A DNA stretch of 64,000 bases from Dreissena polymorpha (taxonomy: Eukaryota > Mollusca > Bivalvia > Myida > Dreissenidae), in contig NC_068356.1 in the NCBI RefSeq assembly GCF_020536995.1, forward strand, positions 25,153,809 through 25,217,808, in the 5' to 3' direction. Below the pieces are notes generated by a model, which did no database searches, had not been told where the DNA came from, and saw nothing but the letters and a program-made list of their open reading frames with translations. This document shows, piece after piece, positions 45,235-56,705 of the stretch (positions within the stretch are counted from its first letter, which is position 1; every line of letters starts with the position of its first letter). Made by a program: the position numbers and the translations under genes.

Positions 45235-45415
45235 ATTTATTTAAGCTCGATTGCATCGAAAGCCTAAGGCTCTCGAGTCCGTTTTCTGGGCCTGGAACCA
45301 GTACTTGGTGTCTATGGGGGAGATCTAAAGAACGCTCCATCGGTGGGGATCGAACCTGTGATCTCCCGGTCGTTAGGCGGACACCATATCCATTACAACA
45401 CGGCGACCTTTTAAA
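45235..45415 (-). mobile_element. tRNA-derived SINE
   Basis: Read on the minus strand it begins with a tRNA-like head, GGTCGCCGTGTTGTAATGGA, and a B box GGTTCGATCCC. Its anticodon position reads ACG (arginine-like). A non-tRNA body ending near 'cgatgcaatcgagcttaaat' follows. The 91-codon open frame over it is not a gene. Confidence 0.8.
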
Positions 45416-45949
45416 ACTATAAAAAAAACTATAAAATAGTTGAAGTTCGATATCAATTTTTACCATGATCAAGCGCATACCCACTATATCATCATACATC
45501 ATTGGAAAGATAAATGCATAATCTTTTGAAAAAAATGCAAGTCATTAAATTCTATACGCGCTAACTCAAAAAATTTACCTTAGAATAGGCAAAACGGTTT
45601 TGACAGCTGTGCAGACAACCATTTTGGGCTCAAATAGTATGACCTACTTTCAAAGCCGGGAACCATCAACACAAAGAGTAGAGCACAAAAATGGCTTATT
45701 TTCTTATTGCTTACAAATATACCTTCAGGTTGATACCAAAACTAACCATTTGCAATGTATTTTACAAATCCTAGGCAGCATGCACTCAACAATGTGTGCT
45801 AAGTATCAAACTGATTGCATGTAACCATAAAAACAGGAGTTCCGGTTTGGGGTTATGTGACCTGAATGAGACGCTTTCATAAAAAATAGTCCGTTCTGAG
45901 CCCATCACAGAGGTGAATGTAATGTAACCGTCGTGCAAGAGATTGTGGG

Positions 45950-46110
45950 GTGACTAGAAGCCGATTCATGTCACCCTGAGGTGACTTCAAGCCGATTCTA
46001 GTCACCCGGTTGGCTTGAAGACTCCAGGGTGACATAAATCGGCTTGAAGTCACCCTAGGGTGACAAGAATCGGCTACTAGTCACCCACGGGTGACTTCAA
46101 GCCATTTCAG
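45950..46110. repeat. Cluster of direct and inverted GGTGACTTCAAGCCGATT units
   Basis: Five units of about 28 bases, two in one orientation, two inverted and one partial, built from GGTGACT, AGCCGATT and GTCACCC. The cluster can fold into nested hairpins. It adjoins the right terminal repeat of the 3.1-kb element and is probably part of its subterminal region. Confidence 0.85.
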
Positions 46111-46131
46111 GTCGACAATGACCCAATGAGC

Positions 46132-46601
46132 CATATAAGCAAAACTGACCCGCCCCCTGACGGCCATATTTTTCAGCGGACTGGAACCATTTTCAAACTA
46201 AGCCTAGCTATCATAAGAACAAAAGTTATGACCAAGTTTCATGAAGATTGGACTATAAATGTGACTCATAGAGTGTTAACAAGGTTTTACTATAGCCATA
46301 TAAGCCATGTTTTGAAACAAATATAATCATTTAAGAAATCAGCCGATATATCATTCAGACTAATGTTATGACCAAGTTTAATGAAGATTGGACTAAAATA
46401 AGACTTCTATAGTGTTAACAAGGTTTTACTATAGCATTATATGGAAAACTGCCCCTACCCCTGGCGGCCATGTTTTTTTTAACGAACTGGAACCATTTTA
46501 GAACTCAGCAGCGATATCATTAGAACAAATGTTCGGACCAAGTTTCATGAAGATTGGACTAAAAATAAGACTTCTAGAGTGTTAACAAGGTTTTACTATA
46601 G
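46132..46601. repeat. Bivalve GTGTTAACAAGG repeat, second segment
   Basis: About three tandem units of the same repeat as 42865-43044, each with 'atgaagattggact', 'gtgttaacaaggttttacta' and 'ggcggccatgttttt'. Ends at CTATAG where the next element is inserted. Confidence 0.88.
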
Positions 46602-48808
46602 ACCGTTCCATAATCGATAAATTGACCGCCGCCATATTGTCAGTCACGTGACTGGCCGCTACACTGCTGCTAACTTGTCCGAGTCTGCGATTCCAAAAGT
46701 CAAAGACGTAGAGAATACCCGCTTCACAGTTGTCGGATAAATAAATTACTTAATGAACTAATGTGAGGCGATTATCACATTTTTGTTGTTTAAATGATTG
46801 TTTGAAGTTGACATTTGATTGTTACAAATAAAATATTTAAAATGCTTTCGTGTATTTGTTTTTTTTATCTGTAATCAAGTGGTAATCATCGGCGAAAATT
46901 TGCCGGTTCAGTCGCTCATACTATGTCTTTGATTAGACTTGTTACTTTTAACGTTTCACAAACAATTCACGCATGTATTGTTGTGTTGATTTTAATAGCC
47001 GCAACATCAAGCAGATTATATTTTAATTAATACTTATAAAAGATTATCGCGCAATTAATTACCGCTAATTGTTTGTAATTGGTCTCATTTGGTAAAAATC
47101 TACATTCCAAAATCATAACATATTATATTAAGTATGATATTTTTGATACGCCTTCCATTATTTTTCTTGTTCTAACTGATATCAGAGATAAAAAAATTGT
47201 GGTTTGGATTTATATTTTTTTTAGATCGAATTGTGTCACGTTAAAAAACGAGCTTTTTATCATGGGACAGTGATATTGATCTTGACGATCTTTTATGTGA
47301 TTATTCGGAAGATGAAGAAAATGTGATCTATGTGATATATCTATATTTTCGTCTTTGAATCGTTTAACAGCTATAAAGCTTAAATACTAAAAAATGTATT
47401 TTATAGGTCTTTGAAGTAACGCAAAACATATGGATAACGACACCAAATGTTAAGTCAATTAATCCACACACAAAAAAATCCGAAAAAAAACAACAACACC
47501 TAAATAATATTTCAAAAATATATTATTAAGCGCCAAACGAATTTATTAATACATTTATTTGCAACTTTAAAAACGCTGCATAAGCATCAAATTAAAGATT
47601 ATCTGAAGACTGAAAGGCCGACAATTTGACACAACAAAGAGCCGTAATATTTTTTTTTCAGAAAAGCTTCAATAAATTACAATAGTAATACATCTAATTA
47701 TAAAAATATAATTATCAATGGCATGAGTACGCTAGTGTGATAAATAAATGAGTGTTAGAAAGTGTAAGGAGTGCTTTGAAAATAAACATACTACAAAGCC
47801 ATATTAAAAGCAAAGGACATGACAGTATTTACATGTAATTTTAATTTGATGGGTTTTGTTCAAAGAATGACGCTATTGAGGAATATTAACATACAACTGA
47901 AAAAACACAACTTCATATGATGCAAATTGAACTGTGTACTCATGTATATTGAAAACTCGTTACTAGTGAGTATGAGTGACACATATCGAACATTTTAACA
48001 CACATATATTTATATACATATATATATATATTTAAATATTTTTTACCTCTGTTTGGTGTCAAATGTAATTTCTTGTTTTTATGATATCGTTCGTGCATTG
48101 CCGTAACATCAAATCTTCATACGGAATGACGTAGTTTTAATTAACCGATACCCGCTATATACGTTAAATGTTTTATTTTTATATATTTTTTTAAATACTT
48201 TATTTTTTCATAAAATTTTAAACGGGCTAGTATCTTTACGGTGTACAATTTCTGATATTCTATATTGGACATAACTTTTAATTTGTAAAATATGTAACAT
48301 ATCTAATTTACGCAACTGTTAAGTATGTCGGAGGTAAATTATCTTACCAAATGACTGCTTAATACTACCAGGAAGATGAGACATGGTGGCATCATCAATT
48401 GTGTTTAATGACCAGACTGTCATCTGCCACCCAGTGTGGTTTATGACACCATGTGGTTAGTTAAGTTTGGACAATATCTGATCAAAACGAGATAATCGGA
48501 TTATGCAGAACAAAGGGGCAATTAAACACTGGAATGCAAAGGCATACACGATTTAAAGATTGATGCAAATAATCAAATGGAAAATAATGCATGTAATTTA
48601 ATTAAATGCTTTTTTAATGTGTCAATGTGTTAGTTTTCCAAGACAACCAAGACCATGTAATGACGACCTTAGAATTTAGAAAGAAATTCATCCGTGGAAT
48701 AATCGGTGCTCTCTTACATATGTTACCGATTGTTAAGCAGCAGTGTAATGGCGGACGCGGAGAGAATTCAGGGGAGATAATTATGTAATGACTAAATTAT
48801 GGAACGGT
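46602..48808. mobile_element. 2.2-kb DNA-transposon-like element
   Basis: Perfect 13-base inverted ends ACCGTTCCATAAT and 6-base target duplication CTATAG (46596-46601 and 48809-48814). The host repeat reads on correctly across the empty site ('ttttactatagccata'). Subterminal similarity (GCCAT and ACACTGCTGCT near both ends) supports one element. The interior is very AT-rich. A short acidic coding-like stretch (SWDSDIDLDDLLCDYSEDEE, plus strand around 47265-47325) could be a transposase remnant, but no full frame is present. Superfamily not assigned. Confidence 0.85.
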
Positions 48809-49195
48809 CTATAGCCATAAAAGGAAAACTGCCCCGCCCCCTATCGGCCGGCCATGTTTTTAAACCGACCGTAATCATTTTCGATCTCAGCTGAGATATT
48901 ATTGGGACAGATGTTCTGACAAAGTTTGATGAATATTGGGCTATACATGTGACTTCTAGTGTTAACAAGCTTTTTCTTTAACTTGGCATAGTGACCTAGT
49001 GTTTGACCTCAAGTGACCCAGTTTTGAACTCAGCCAAGATATCATTAGGAAAAATCTTCTGACCAAGTTTCATGATGATCAGACAATAAATGTTGCCTCT
49101 AGAGTGTTAACAAGGCAAAATGTTAAAAGAACGACGGACAAAATGTGATCTCAAAAGCTCACTGTGAGCACATTGTGCTCAGGATAGCTAAAAAG
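48809..49195. repeat. Bivalve GTGTTAACAAGG repeat, last segment with tail
   Basis: Resumes the interrupted repeat and ends in the family's usual tail: 'acgacggacaaaatgtgatc', then 'gctcactgtgagcac' hairpin bases, then 'gatagctaaaaagg'. Confidence 0.8.
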
Positions 49196-49679
49196 GTGCC
49201 TATGGCGTGGCCAGTTTTGACAACAGGGGCATGGGTTAAAATAATGTATATGACCGTTTTACAATCTGATCAACTAAAATAGCGGACTGTGTGCCCTGAA
49301 AATTGGCATTTTGAAGTTATTTTATTGTACAAGTGTTAATATATCATTTGACCTCGAAGTGTGGCCTAATTCGACCAATGCGCATTTCAACAATTTATGT
49401 TGATTACCATAATACAGTGTTAGCTGCTAAAACTCCGAGCCTTGTGATTCCAGAGTAAATTTAACAAAAAGTTATTGTGCTATACGTGTCTATGGAAGTG
49501 CTTGAACCCCACACAGCGTGACCCGAGATAACCCCAGAGAATCACTAAAACACAAGGGACAAAATTGTCACAAAACCAGGTTTTATATATAAAAAAAATA
49601 TAACTAGAGCTTTGTCACCCCCACATGCTGCATTGACACATACTATTTTGCATGCTGTCTTCACAAAAACAAGCGAAGC

Positions 49680-50340
49680 TAATTTATGGCGATTATTAAG
49701 AATTATTATGCCATTATCATTTACAGCCATTTTGACCTTTGAACTCTTGAATTCTTTCGCATGACACGACGTCCAATGACTGTGAACAAAATTAATGTAC
49801 AGAGTCATTTAAAATCTCACAATAAATGACATAGTGATGGCCAGGACAAGCTCAATAATGGCAATTTTTGATTTTTGAACTCCAAGTGTAACCTTGACCT
49901 TGGAGATATCGACGTAATTCTTTCGCATGACACACCGTCCAATGATTGTGAACACATGTACTGAGTAATTTTAAAATCTCACAATGAATGACATAGTTAT
50001 GGCCCGGACAAGATCATTTATGGCCATTTTTGTCCTTTGAACTCAAAGTGTGACATTGACCTTGGAGATATCAACATATTTCTTTCGCATGACACACCGT
50101 CCTATGATGGTGAACACATGTGCCCAATGATTTTAAAATCTCACAATGGACGACAAAGTTATGGCCCAGACAAGCTCATTTATGGCAATATTTGACCTTT
50201 CAACTCAAAGTGTGACCTTGTCCTTGGAGATATCAACATAATTCTTTTGCGCGACACATCGTCCAATGATGGTGATCAAATGTGCGAAATGATTTTAAAA
50301 TCTCGAAATGAATGACATAGTTATGGCCCAGACAAGCTTG
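49680..50340. repeat. Tandem repeat, about 161-base unit
   Basis: Four copies marked by 'ttaaaatctcacaatgaatg', 'gacatagttatggcc', 'ttggagatatcaac' and 'cgcatgacacaccgtccaat'. 49196-49680 before it is AT-rich with no clear family. Confidence 0.85.
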
Positions 50341-50402
50341 TTCCGCCCGCCCGACGACATTTGCCAATCTAATAACCAGTTTTTCCTTCAGAAAACCTGT
50401 TT

Positions 50403-51121
50403 AAAAACAAGGGCTGTTGGTAAAACATGCATGCCCACCATATGGGCTGTCAGTTGTAGTGGCAGCCATTGTGTGAATACGTTTTTTTGTCACTGTGACC
50501 TTGACGTTTGACCTAGTGACCTAAAAGTCAATAGGGGTCAGCTGCCAGTCATGATCAATGTACCTATGAAGTTTCATGATCCTAGGCCTAATACTTATTG
50601 AGTTATAATCAGTAAACAATTATACTGTTTCGAGTCATTGTGAACTTGACCTTTCACCTAGTGACCTGAAAATTAATAGGGGTCATCTGCCAATCATGAT
50701 CAATGTACCAATGGAGTTTCATGATCCTAGGCATAAGCATTTTTGAGTTATCATCCGGAAACCATTTTACTATTTTGAGTCACTGTGACCTTGACCTTTG
50801 ACCTAGTGACCTGAAAATCAATAGGGGTCATCTGCCAGTCATTATCAATGGACCTTTGAAGTTTCATGATCCGAGGCCTATGCATTCTTGAGTTATCATC
50901 CGGAAACCATTTTACTATTTCGAGTCACTGTGACCTTGACCTTTGACCTAGTGACCTGAAAATCAATAGGGGTCATCTGCCAATCATGATCAATGTACCT
51001 ATGAAGTTTCATGATCCTAGGCCTACGCCTTCTTGAGTTATCATCCGGAAACCATCTGGTGGACGGACCGACAGACATGTGCAAAACAATATACCCCCTC
51101 TTCTTCGAAGAGGGGCATAAC
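50403..51121. repeat. Hairpin-ended element with 145-base tandem units (TGACCTTGACCTTTGACCT)
   Basis: Begins AACAAGGGCTGTTGG and ends with the hairpin CCCCTCTTCTTCGAAGAGGGG followed by CATAA. Between lie about four units of about 145 bases, each with several TGACCT half-sites, 'aatcaataggggtcatctgc', 'atgaagtttcatgatcctag' and 'gagttatcatccggaaacca'. Non-coding. Confidence 0.85.
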
Positions 51122-53280
51122 TAGACAGAGAACTCAATAGGATGTCTAAAAGTTGAAAGTTTAGAAGAACCACCCCAGACAAGTCCGCTTGTTACCGAAT
51201 GTAAAGACAGATGTCCATGGTGATTCAAGTTAACCCCTTTACATCATAACAGGTGCTATTTTTATCAACTGGTTTTTTACTTGCCGATGTATTACTTAAG
51301 CTGAGGTACCGTAAAACTGTACACACGTCATGTACATGTTCAATTAGTAGCGAGTCGATAACAAGTGTTGGGTCATATAATATAGCAAACACATTATTAC
51401 ATGTATTTATTTTGTGTTCATTATACAATTATGTGTATCAGTTGCCTTCAAAGATATACTGTTAGCAAGACTGTCTAAATTTCATTACTTTATTCCATTG
51501 CAGTAATAACATCAAACCAAATCATCAACTTACAAATGTCATACACCTCAATATTAATGTACATTTGCAACATACAATAATGATCCATGTTAACAAATAT
51601 TAAGTTACTTATATACACAACAAAAACATATTTCCTCCTAACAACGTACATTAACTTAAGCATCATTTGTGCATACATGTATATACAGGGATCGCTTCAC
51701 CTTAATGATCCCATTTACATGATGACCAAGTAGAATCGATGTTGTAACACAAACATACTTGTTTCATGGATTTGCAGGAAAATGAAACAAGAAAATATGA
51801 AAATATACAGTTGCAGTTATCAACAATATTATATGTGCACAAATGTTCGTTTGATAATGTAATTACAAGAAAGAAACTATGCAAACTACTATAGGCATTC
51901 AAGTTCAACACGTCTTAAAATCCCGCAGAATATACTATGCAGATAACTAAATACGATGTTTATACCAAATATAATATATACTAAACAAGACTATTGTCAA
52001 GCAAAATGATCCCCTACCGGTGAAACTCCACCATTGTCAGATTTTTTAAAATTTTTAAAATAAATATGTGTTGCCATAGAAACCAGAATTGTTGACGTAG
52101 GAACAAAATGAAATGACGTGCATAATCTCCATATTGCCATCTATCCATGCTTCAAGTTTCATGAAAAAATATTAAGAACTTTTAAAGTTATCTCAGGATC
52201 CAGCAAAGTATGACAGACTGACGGACACACAGAGCGCAAACCATAAGTCCCCTCCGGTTTCACCAGTAGCGGACAATAAGCCAGTTTATACTCTGAAGCA
52301 GAGGTTGGGGTTCCATAGGACTGTTCAGCTTTATATGCCAAACTTCTACACAAATGTGTAGTACAGTATTCAAATTGGAATGTTAGTTGTACACGAGACA
52401 TGGCTTGTTTAGTAAGTGAAACAGATACACCACACAAGTACACAAATAAGAGAGACTCCACAAACAATAAGTCTAGCCCCCCCCCTCCCCCACCATCACT
52501 TAACATTTAATATAATCTGAAAGTGATGAAAAAATTAACTCCGGCTTTCGGACTTAACTACTTTACAGTAAATTGTATACAACTTGCTCCCTTGGGATTT
52601 GAGGATACTGCCTTTTGGCCTATTTAAACGCCTCACAACAAAAACTAAATATGGAAACTTTAATATAAAAAAAATCTTCTGAAATACACATGCTTAATTC
52701 ATCAAATTATGTCCCTTAATATTCATACATAAATTAAAATGAACAGCAACTTACAAGATGACAATAAATTTTACATGAAACAAAATGTGAATGTTCTGAA
52801 CTCCTGTAAAACAGCTGTTATGATGTCCAAGTACCTCACTTACAAATGACAACTAATGTACAAAAATAGTAGGCCAACATACCTCTAAAATGCGACTAAA
52901 AAACGTCTGCAAACAACCTGACTGCATTAAGTTTCCAGAATTTAATTAACTAGTGTGTTAATGAAGCTTAAAGTTGATGAAAGTAAACGAAACAAACATT
53001 CCTCAACACCAATGATAAATGTGAGTTAACTGTGCTTAAAATTATGTCGATAGGCGAACATACTATTTTTCAAACACAAGAAAAATATTTCAAACAAAGC
53101 AAACCATGAAACTCCCTCAGCAAAAAAATCCTTGTTCTTATTCAATTACTACAGGCACTTAGAGTGTCGTAAGTGTCGAAAATATATTTAAAATGAGCAA
53201 ATTTGTTGAATTGATAAAGCCTACCAAATAAATTGTGTTTATGGATGGATGCAAATCCCTTTATATACAGTATAATCATA
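51122..53280. other. Low-repeat region, possible distal 3' UTR of TM9SF3
   Basis: AT-rich, non-coding. The minus strand has AATAAA (TTTATT on plus, about 51489-51494), a candidate distal poly(A) signal. 52475-52495 is a C-rich run. Whether TM9SF3 transcripts reach this far across the repeat arrays cannot be judged here. Confidence 0.25.
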
Positions 53281-54700
53281 AACAAGAGGGCCAAGATTGC
53301 CCTAGTTTACTCACCTGACAGGAGTCGGTTCATTCAATCTTTAACAAATGTCAAACTTGACCTAGATATTGTCCAGACAAACAGCCTGGTCAAGTTTCAT
53401 CATTATTTCATCTGTGAGTCATGATCAATATACCTATGAAGTTTCATGATCCTAGGCGTAAGCATTCTTGAGTTATCTTTCAGAAACCATTTTTCTAAGT
53501 TGAGTCACCGTGACCTTGACAGCTATTGTGTGAATAGTTTATTTGGCACTGTGACCTTGACCTTTGACCTAGTGACCTGATAATCAATAGGGGTCATCTG
53601 CGAGTCATGATCAAATTACCTATGAAGTTTCATGAACCTAGGCATAAGCGTTCTTGAGTTATCATCCAGAAACCATTTTACTATTTCAGGTCACCGTGAC
53701 CTTTGACCTTGTGACCTGAAAATCAATAGGGGTAATTTGCGAGTCATGATCATTGTACCTATGAAGTTTCATGATCCTAGGCATAAGCGTTCTTGAGTTG
53801 TCATCCAGAAACCATTTTACTATTTCAGGTCACCCCGACCTTGACCTTGTGACCTGAAAATCAATAGGGGTCATCTTCGAGTCATGATCAATGTACCTAT
53901 GAAGTTTCATAATCATAGGCATAAGCACTCTTGAGTTATCATCTGGAAAATATTTTAAAATTTCGGTCACCATGACCTTGACCTTTGACCTGAAAATCAA
54001 TAGGGGTCATCTACGAGTCATGATCAATGTACCTATGAAGTTTCATGATCCTAGGCCTAAGCGTTCTTGAGTTATCATTCGGAAACCATTTTACTATTTT
54101 GGGTCATCGCGACCTTGACCTTTGACCTAGTGACCTGAAAATCAATAGGGGTCATCTACGAGTAATGATCAATGTACCTATGAAGTTTCATGATCCTAGG
54201 CCTAAGCGTTCTTGAGTTTTCATCCCGAAACCATTTTACTATTTCGGGTCATCATAACCTTGACCTTTGACCTAGTGACCTCAAAATCAATAGGGGTTAT
54301 CTGCGAGTCATGATCAATGTAGCTATGAAGTTTCATGATCCTAGGCATAAGAGTTCTTGAGTTATCATCCAGAAACTTTCATTGCTTTGGGTCACCGTGA
54401 CCTTGACCTTTGACCTAGTGACCTGAAAATCAACAAGGGTCATCTGCAAGTCATGATCAATGTATCTATGAAGTTTCATGATCTTAGGCATAAGTGTTCT
54501 TGAGTTATCATCCGGAAACCATTTTACTATTTTGTGTCATCATGACCTTGACCTAGTGACCTAAAAATCAATAGGAGTCATCTGCGAGTCATGATCAATG
54601 TACCTATGAAGTTTCATGCTCCTTGGCATAAGCGCTCTTGAGTTATCATCCGGAAACCATCTGGTGGACGGACGGACCGACATGAGCAAAACAATATAAT
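53281..54700. repeat. Second TGACCTTGACC array, about eight 145-base units
   Basis: Begins AACAAGAGGGCCAAGATTGCCC (5' hairpin of GGGC and GCCC), then repeats the unit of 50403-51121 about eight times with 'gagtcatgatcaatgtacct' as marker. Ends 'ggacggacggaccgacatga' without the 3' hairpin and passes directly into another repeat. Confidence 0.87.
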
Positions 54701-55573
54701 GAGAAAACTGCCCCCCTCCCAGCAGCCATGTTATTCAACTGACCGGAACCATTTTTGAATTCAACTCTTGTATCAAGGAAACAAATGTTCTGAGCAAATT
54801 TCATGAAAATTGGGCCAAAAATGTGACTTCTACTGTGTTCACATGTTTTCACTACATACACATAGAGAAAAATGCCCCGCCCACTGGCAGCCATGTTTTT
54901 TCACCAATCCCGACCATTTACAAACTCGTCAGAGATATCAATAAAACCAATGTTTTGACCAACTTTTATGATGATTGGGCAAAAATTGTGACTTCTAGTG
55001 TGTTTACAAGGTTTCTCTAAAGCCAAATACGGAAAACTGCCACTATATACATATAGAGAAAAATGCGCCGCCCCTGGTGGCCATGTTTTTTCACCGATCT
55101 CGACCATTTTCGAACTTGTCCGAGACATCAATTGAACCAATGTTTTGACCAACTTTCATGATGATTTGGCAAAAATTGTGACTTCTAGAGTGTTTACAAG
55201 GTTTCTCTATAGCCAAATCAGGAAAACTGCCCCGCCCACTGGCAACCATGTTTTTCAACGGACCGGAACCACTTTTGAACTCTACCAACATATCATTAAG
55301 ACAAACATTTTAAAAAAGTTACATGAAGATTGGGCATGAAATGTGACTTCAACAGTGTTTACAAGTTTTTTTTCATTTTTTTTACCTAGTGACCTAGTTT
55401 TTGACCGGCACGCCAGTTTTGAACTCGACCGAGATTTCATTGGGACAAAGCTTCTGGCCAAGATTCATGAAGATCGGACAATAAATGTGGCCTCTAGAGT
55501 GTTTACGAACATATGTTAACGCACAGACGTACGACGGACAAAGACTGTTCACAAATTGCTCAGGTGAGCTAAA
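54701..55573. repeat. Bivalve GTGTTAACAAGG-type repeat, diverged copies
   Basis: Four to five units with 'gaaaactgcccc', 'ggccatgttttttcaccga' and 'aattgtgacttctagagtgt', ending in 'ttgctcaggtgagctaaaaa'. Related to 42865-49195. Several 60-80-codon frames run through it but are repeat by-products. Confidence 0.85.
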
Positions 55574-55935
55574 AATCATCCGACCAGAACCAGCTGATAA
55601 TATGCACATCTCTTCTTGGTAGTGAAGCTTTGCATAAAGTTTCATTGAAATCCGGTCATTAGTTGCTGAGAAATAGCCCGGACAAGAATTGCACTATATG
55701 TACAGTTAATGGAAAATTTCAAAGGGCCATAACTCTGTGAAAAATCATCCGACCAGAACCCACTGATAATATGCACATCTCCTCTTGGTAGTGAAGCTTC
55801 TCATAAAGTTTCATTGAATTCCGGTCATTAGTTGCTGAGAAATAGCCCCGACAAAAATTGTGCCCTGACACTCGGATGGACAGACGAAGCGGCGACTATA
55901 TGCTCCCTCCAAACTAAATTTTGGGGGAGCATAAA
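55574..55935. repeat. Two-unit tandem repeat with 3' hairpin
   Basis: A roughly 173-base unit ('atcatccgaccagaacc', 'gtgaagctt', 'tccggtcattagttgctgag') occurs twice, followed by 'ggatggacagacgaagcggc' and a hairpin between GCTCCCTCCAAA and TTTTGGGGGAGC. Confidence 0.88.
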
Positions 55936-56637
55936 AAGTAAAGTATGCATTATATATAATATTATTTACACTTTTTTTTATAATTTTATATATGATGTTA
56001 CAAGAATGAAACATCATTAAATAAATAAATATGCAAACAGAACTACTAATATAAGCCAACATGAAACAATTTTAAAACGAAACAATAATATGCACTCGAA
56101 AAATATACTATATACCTTATTATTTGGTAAACACACAATTCTTTTTAAAAATAAGCATCTATGGAAAAATGTCATAACAAGCAAATGTTTTAAAACACTT
56201 TGAAATAGAAACAAAACCACAGAAATTCTCTGTAATACTAATTTGTTAAAGATCTAAAAAAGATAGCTGTCAACAGAGTGTTCAACTTGTAATCATGTTC
56301 AATATGTATCAGACAAACACAGTGCACCAGTTATTCCATAGCAGCTGGCAATCAAAATGCCTCAAACCAACAAAAATGAAATGCATTGTGACTGTACCAC
56401 AATGATATTGATACACTTATAAAGTACCAATGCATTTTAACCATAAGCATTGCTTATGTGGGACTCACACTTCTTTACATATAGTGTTTCCATGACAACC
56501 AGGTCAAGAAATGTCACCTGCCTAAACACACTTCACTGTAGTCCGGCATTCGGAAATCCCACACTTGCCAGGTCAATGCAATGGCAGTATGTCAGATATC
56601 ACAAATACAATATTCACATCTGTCACTGCCACTACAA
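55936..56637 (-). other. TM9SF3: Proximal 3' UTR of TM9SF3
   Basis: AT-rich, repeat-free sequence directly after the stop codon on the minus strand. No canonical AATAAA was found here, so the UTR may run further or use a variant signal. Confidence 0.35.
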
Positions 56638-56705
56638 CTAGTCGATCTTCACTGTTGAGTAGATTTTCCTCACAAATGAACTTGTACCTTGATACCCTAG
56701 CGTGC
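56638..56705 (-). CDS. TM9SF3: TM9SF3 last exon with KID tail and stop
   Basis: Encodes [20 protein letters not shown] and ID, then TAG (human [22 protein letters not shown]). The terminal KID fits the COPI-binding KxD signal reported for TM9 proteins. Acceptor CTTACCAG. Confidence 0.95.

Larger units (their letters stand above)
43045..46131. mobile_element. 3.1-kb terminal-inverted-repeat element inserted in the bivalve repeat
   Basis: Ends are GCTCATTGGGTCATTGTCGA and its exact complement at the right, identical over 23 bases and similar over about 50. Flanks CATATTTGC (43036-43044) and CATATAAGC (46132-46140) are an imperfect 9-base target duplication, and joining them restores the host repeat. 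No long open frame, so non-autonomous or decayed. It contains a SINE (45235-45415), a palindromic cluster near the right end and a doubled 35-base phrase ('gtgaatgtaatgtaac', 45097 and 45914). The end style would fit a Mutator-like family; superfamily not proven. Confidence 0.82.

Noticed and set aside
45227-45502. 91-codon minus-strand frame containing GRSQVRSPP
   Set aside because: It overlaps a tRNA-derived SINE; such frames are typical of SINE heads.
52159-52506. 115-codon minus-strand frame beginning MLSDGGGGGGLDLL
   Set aside because: The glycine run comes from a C-rich tract and the rest overlaps decayed repeat-like text ('gacagactgacggacacac'); no domain.
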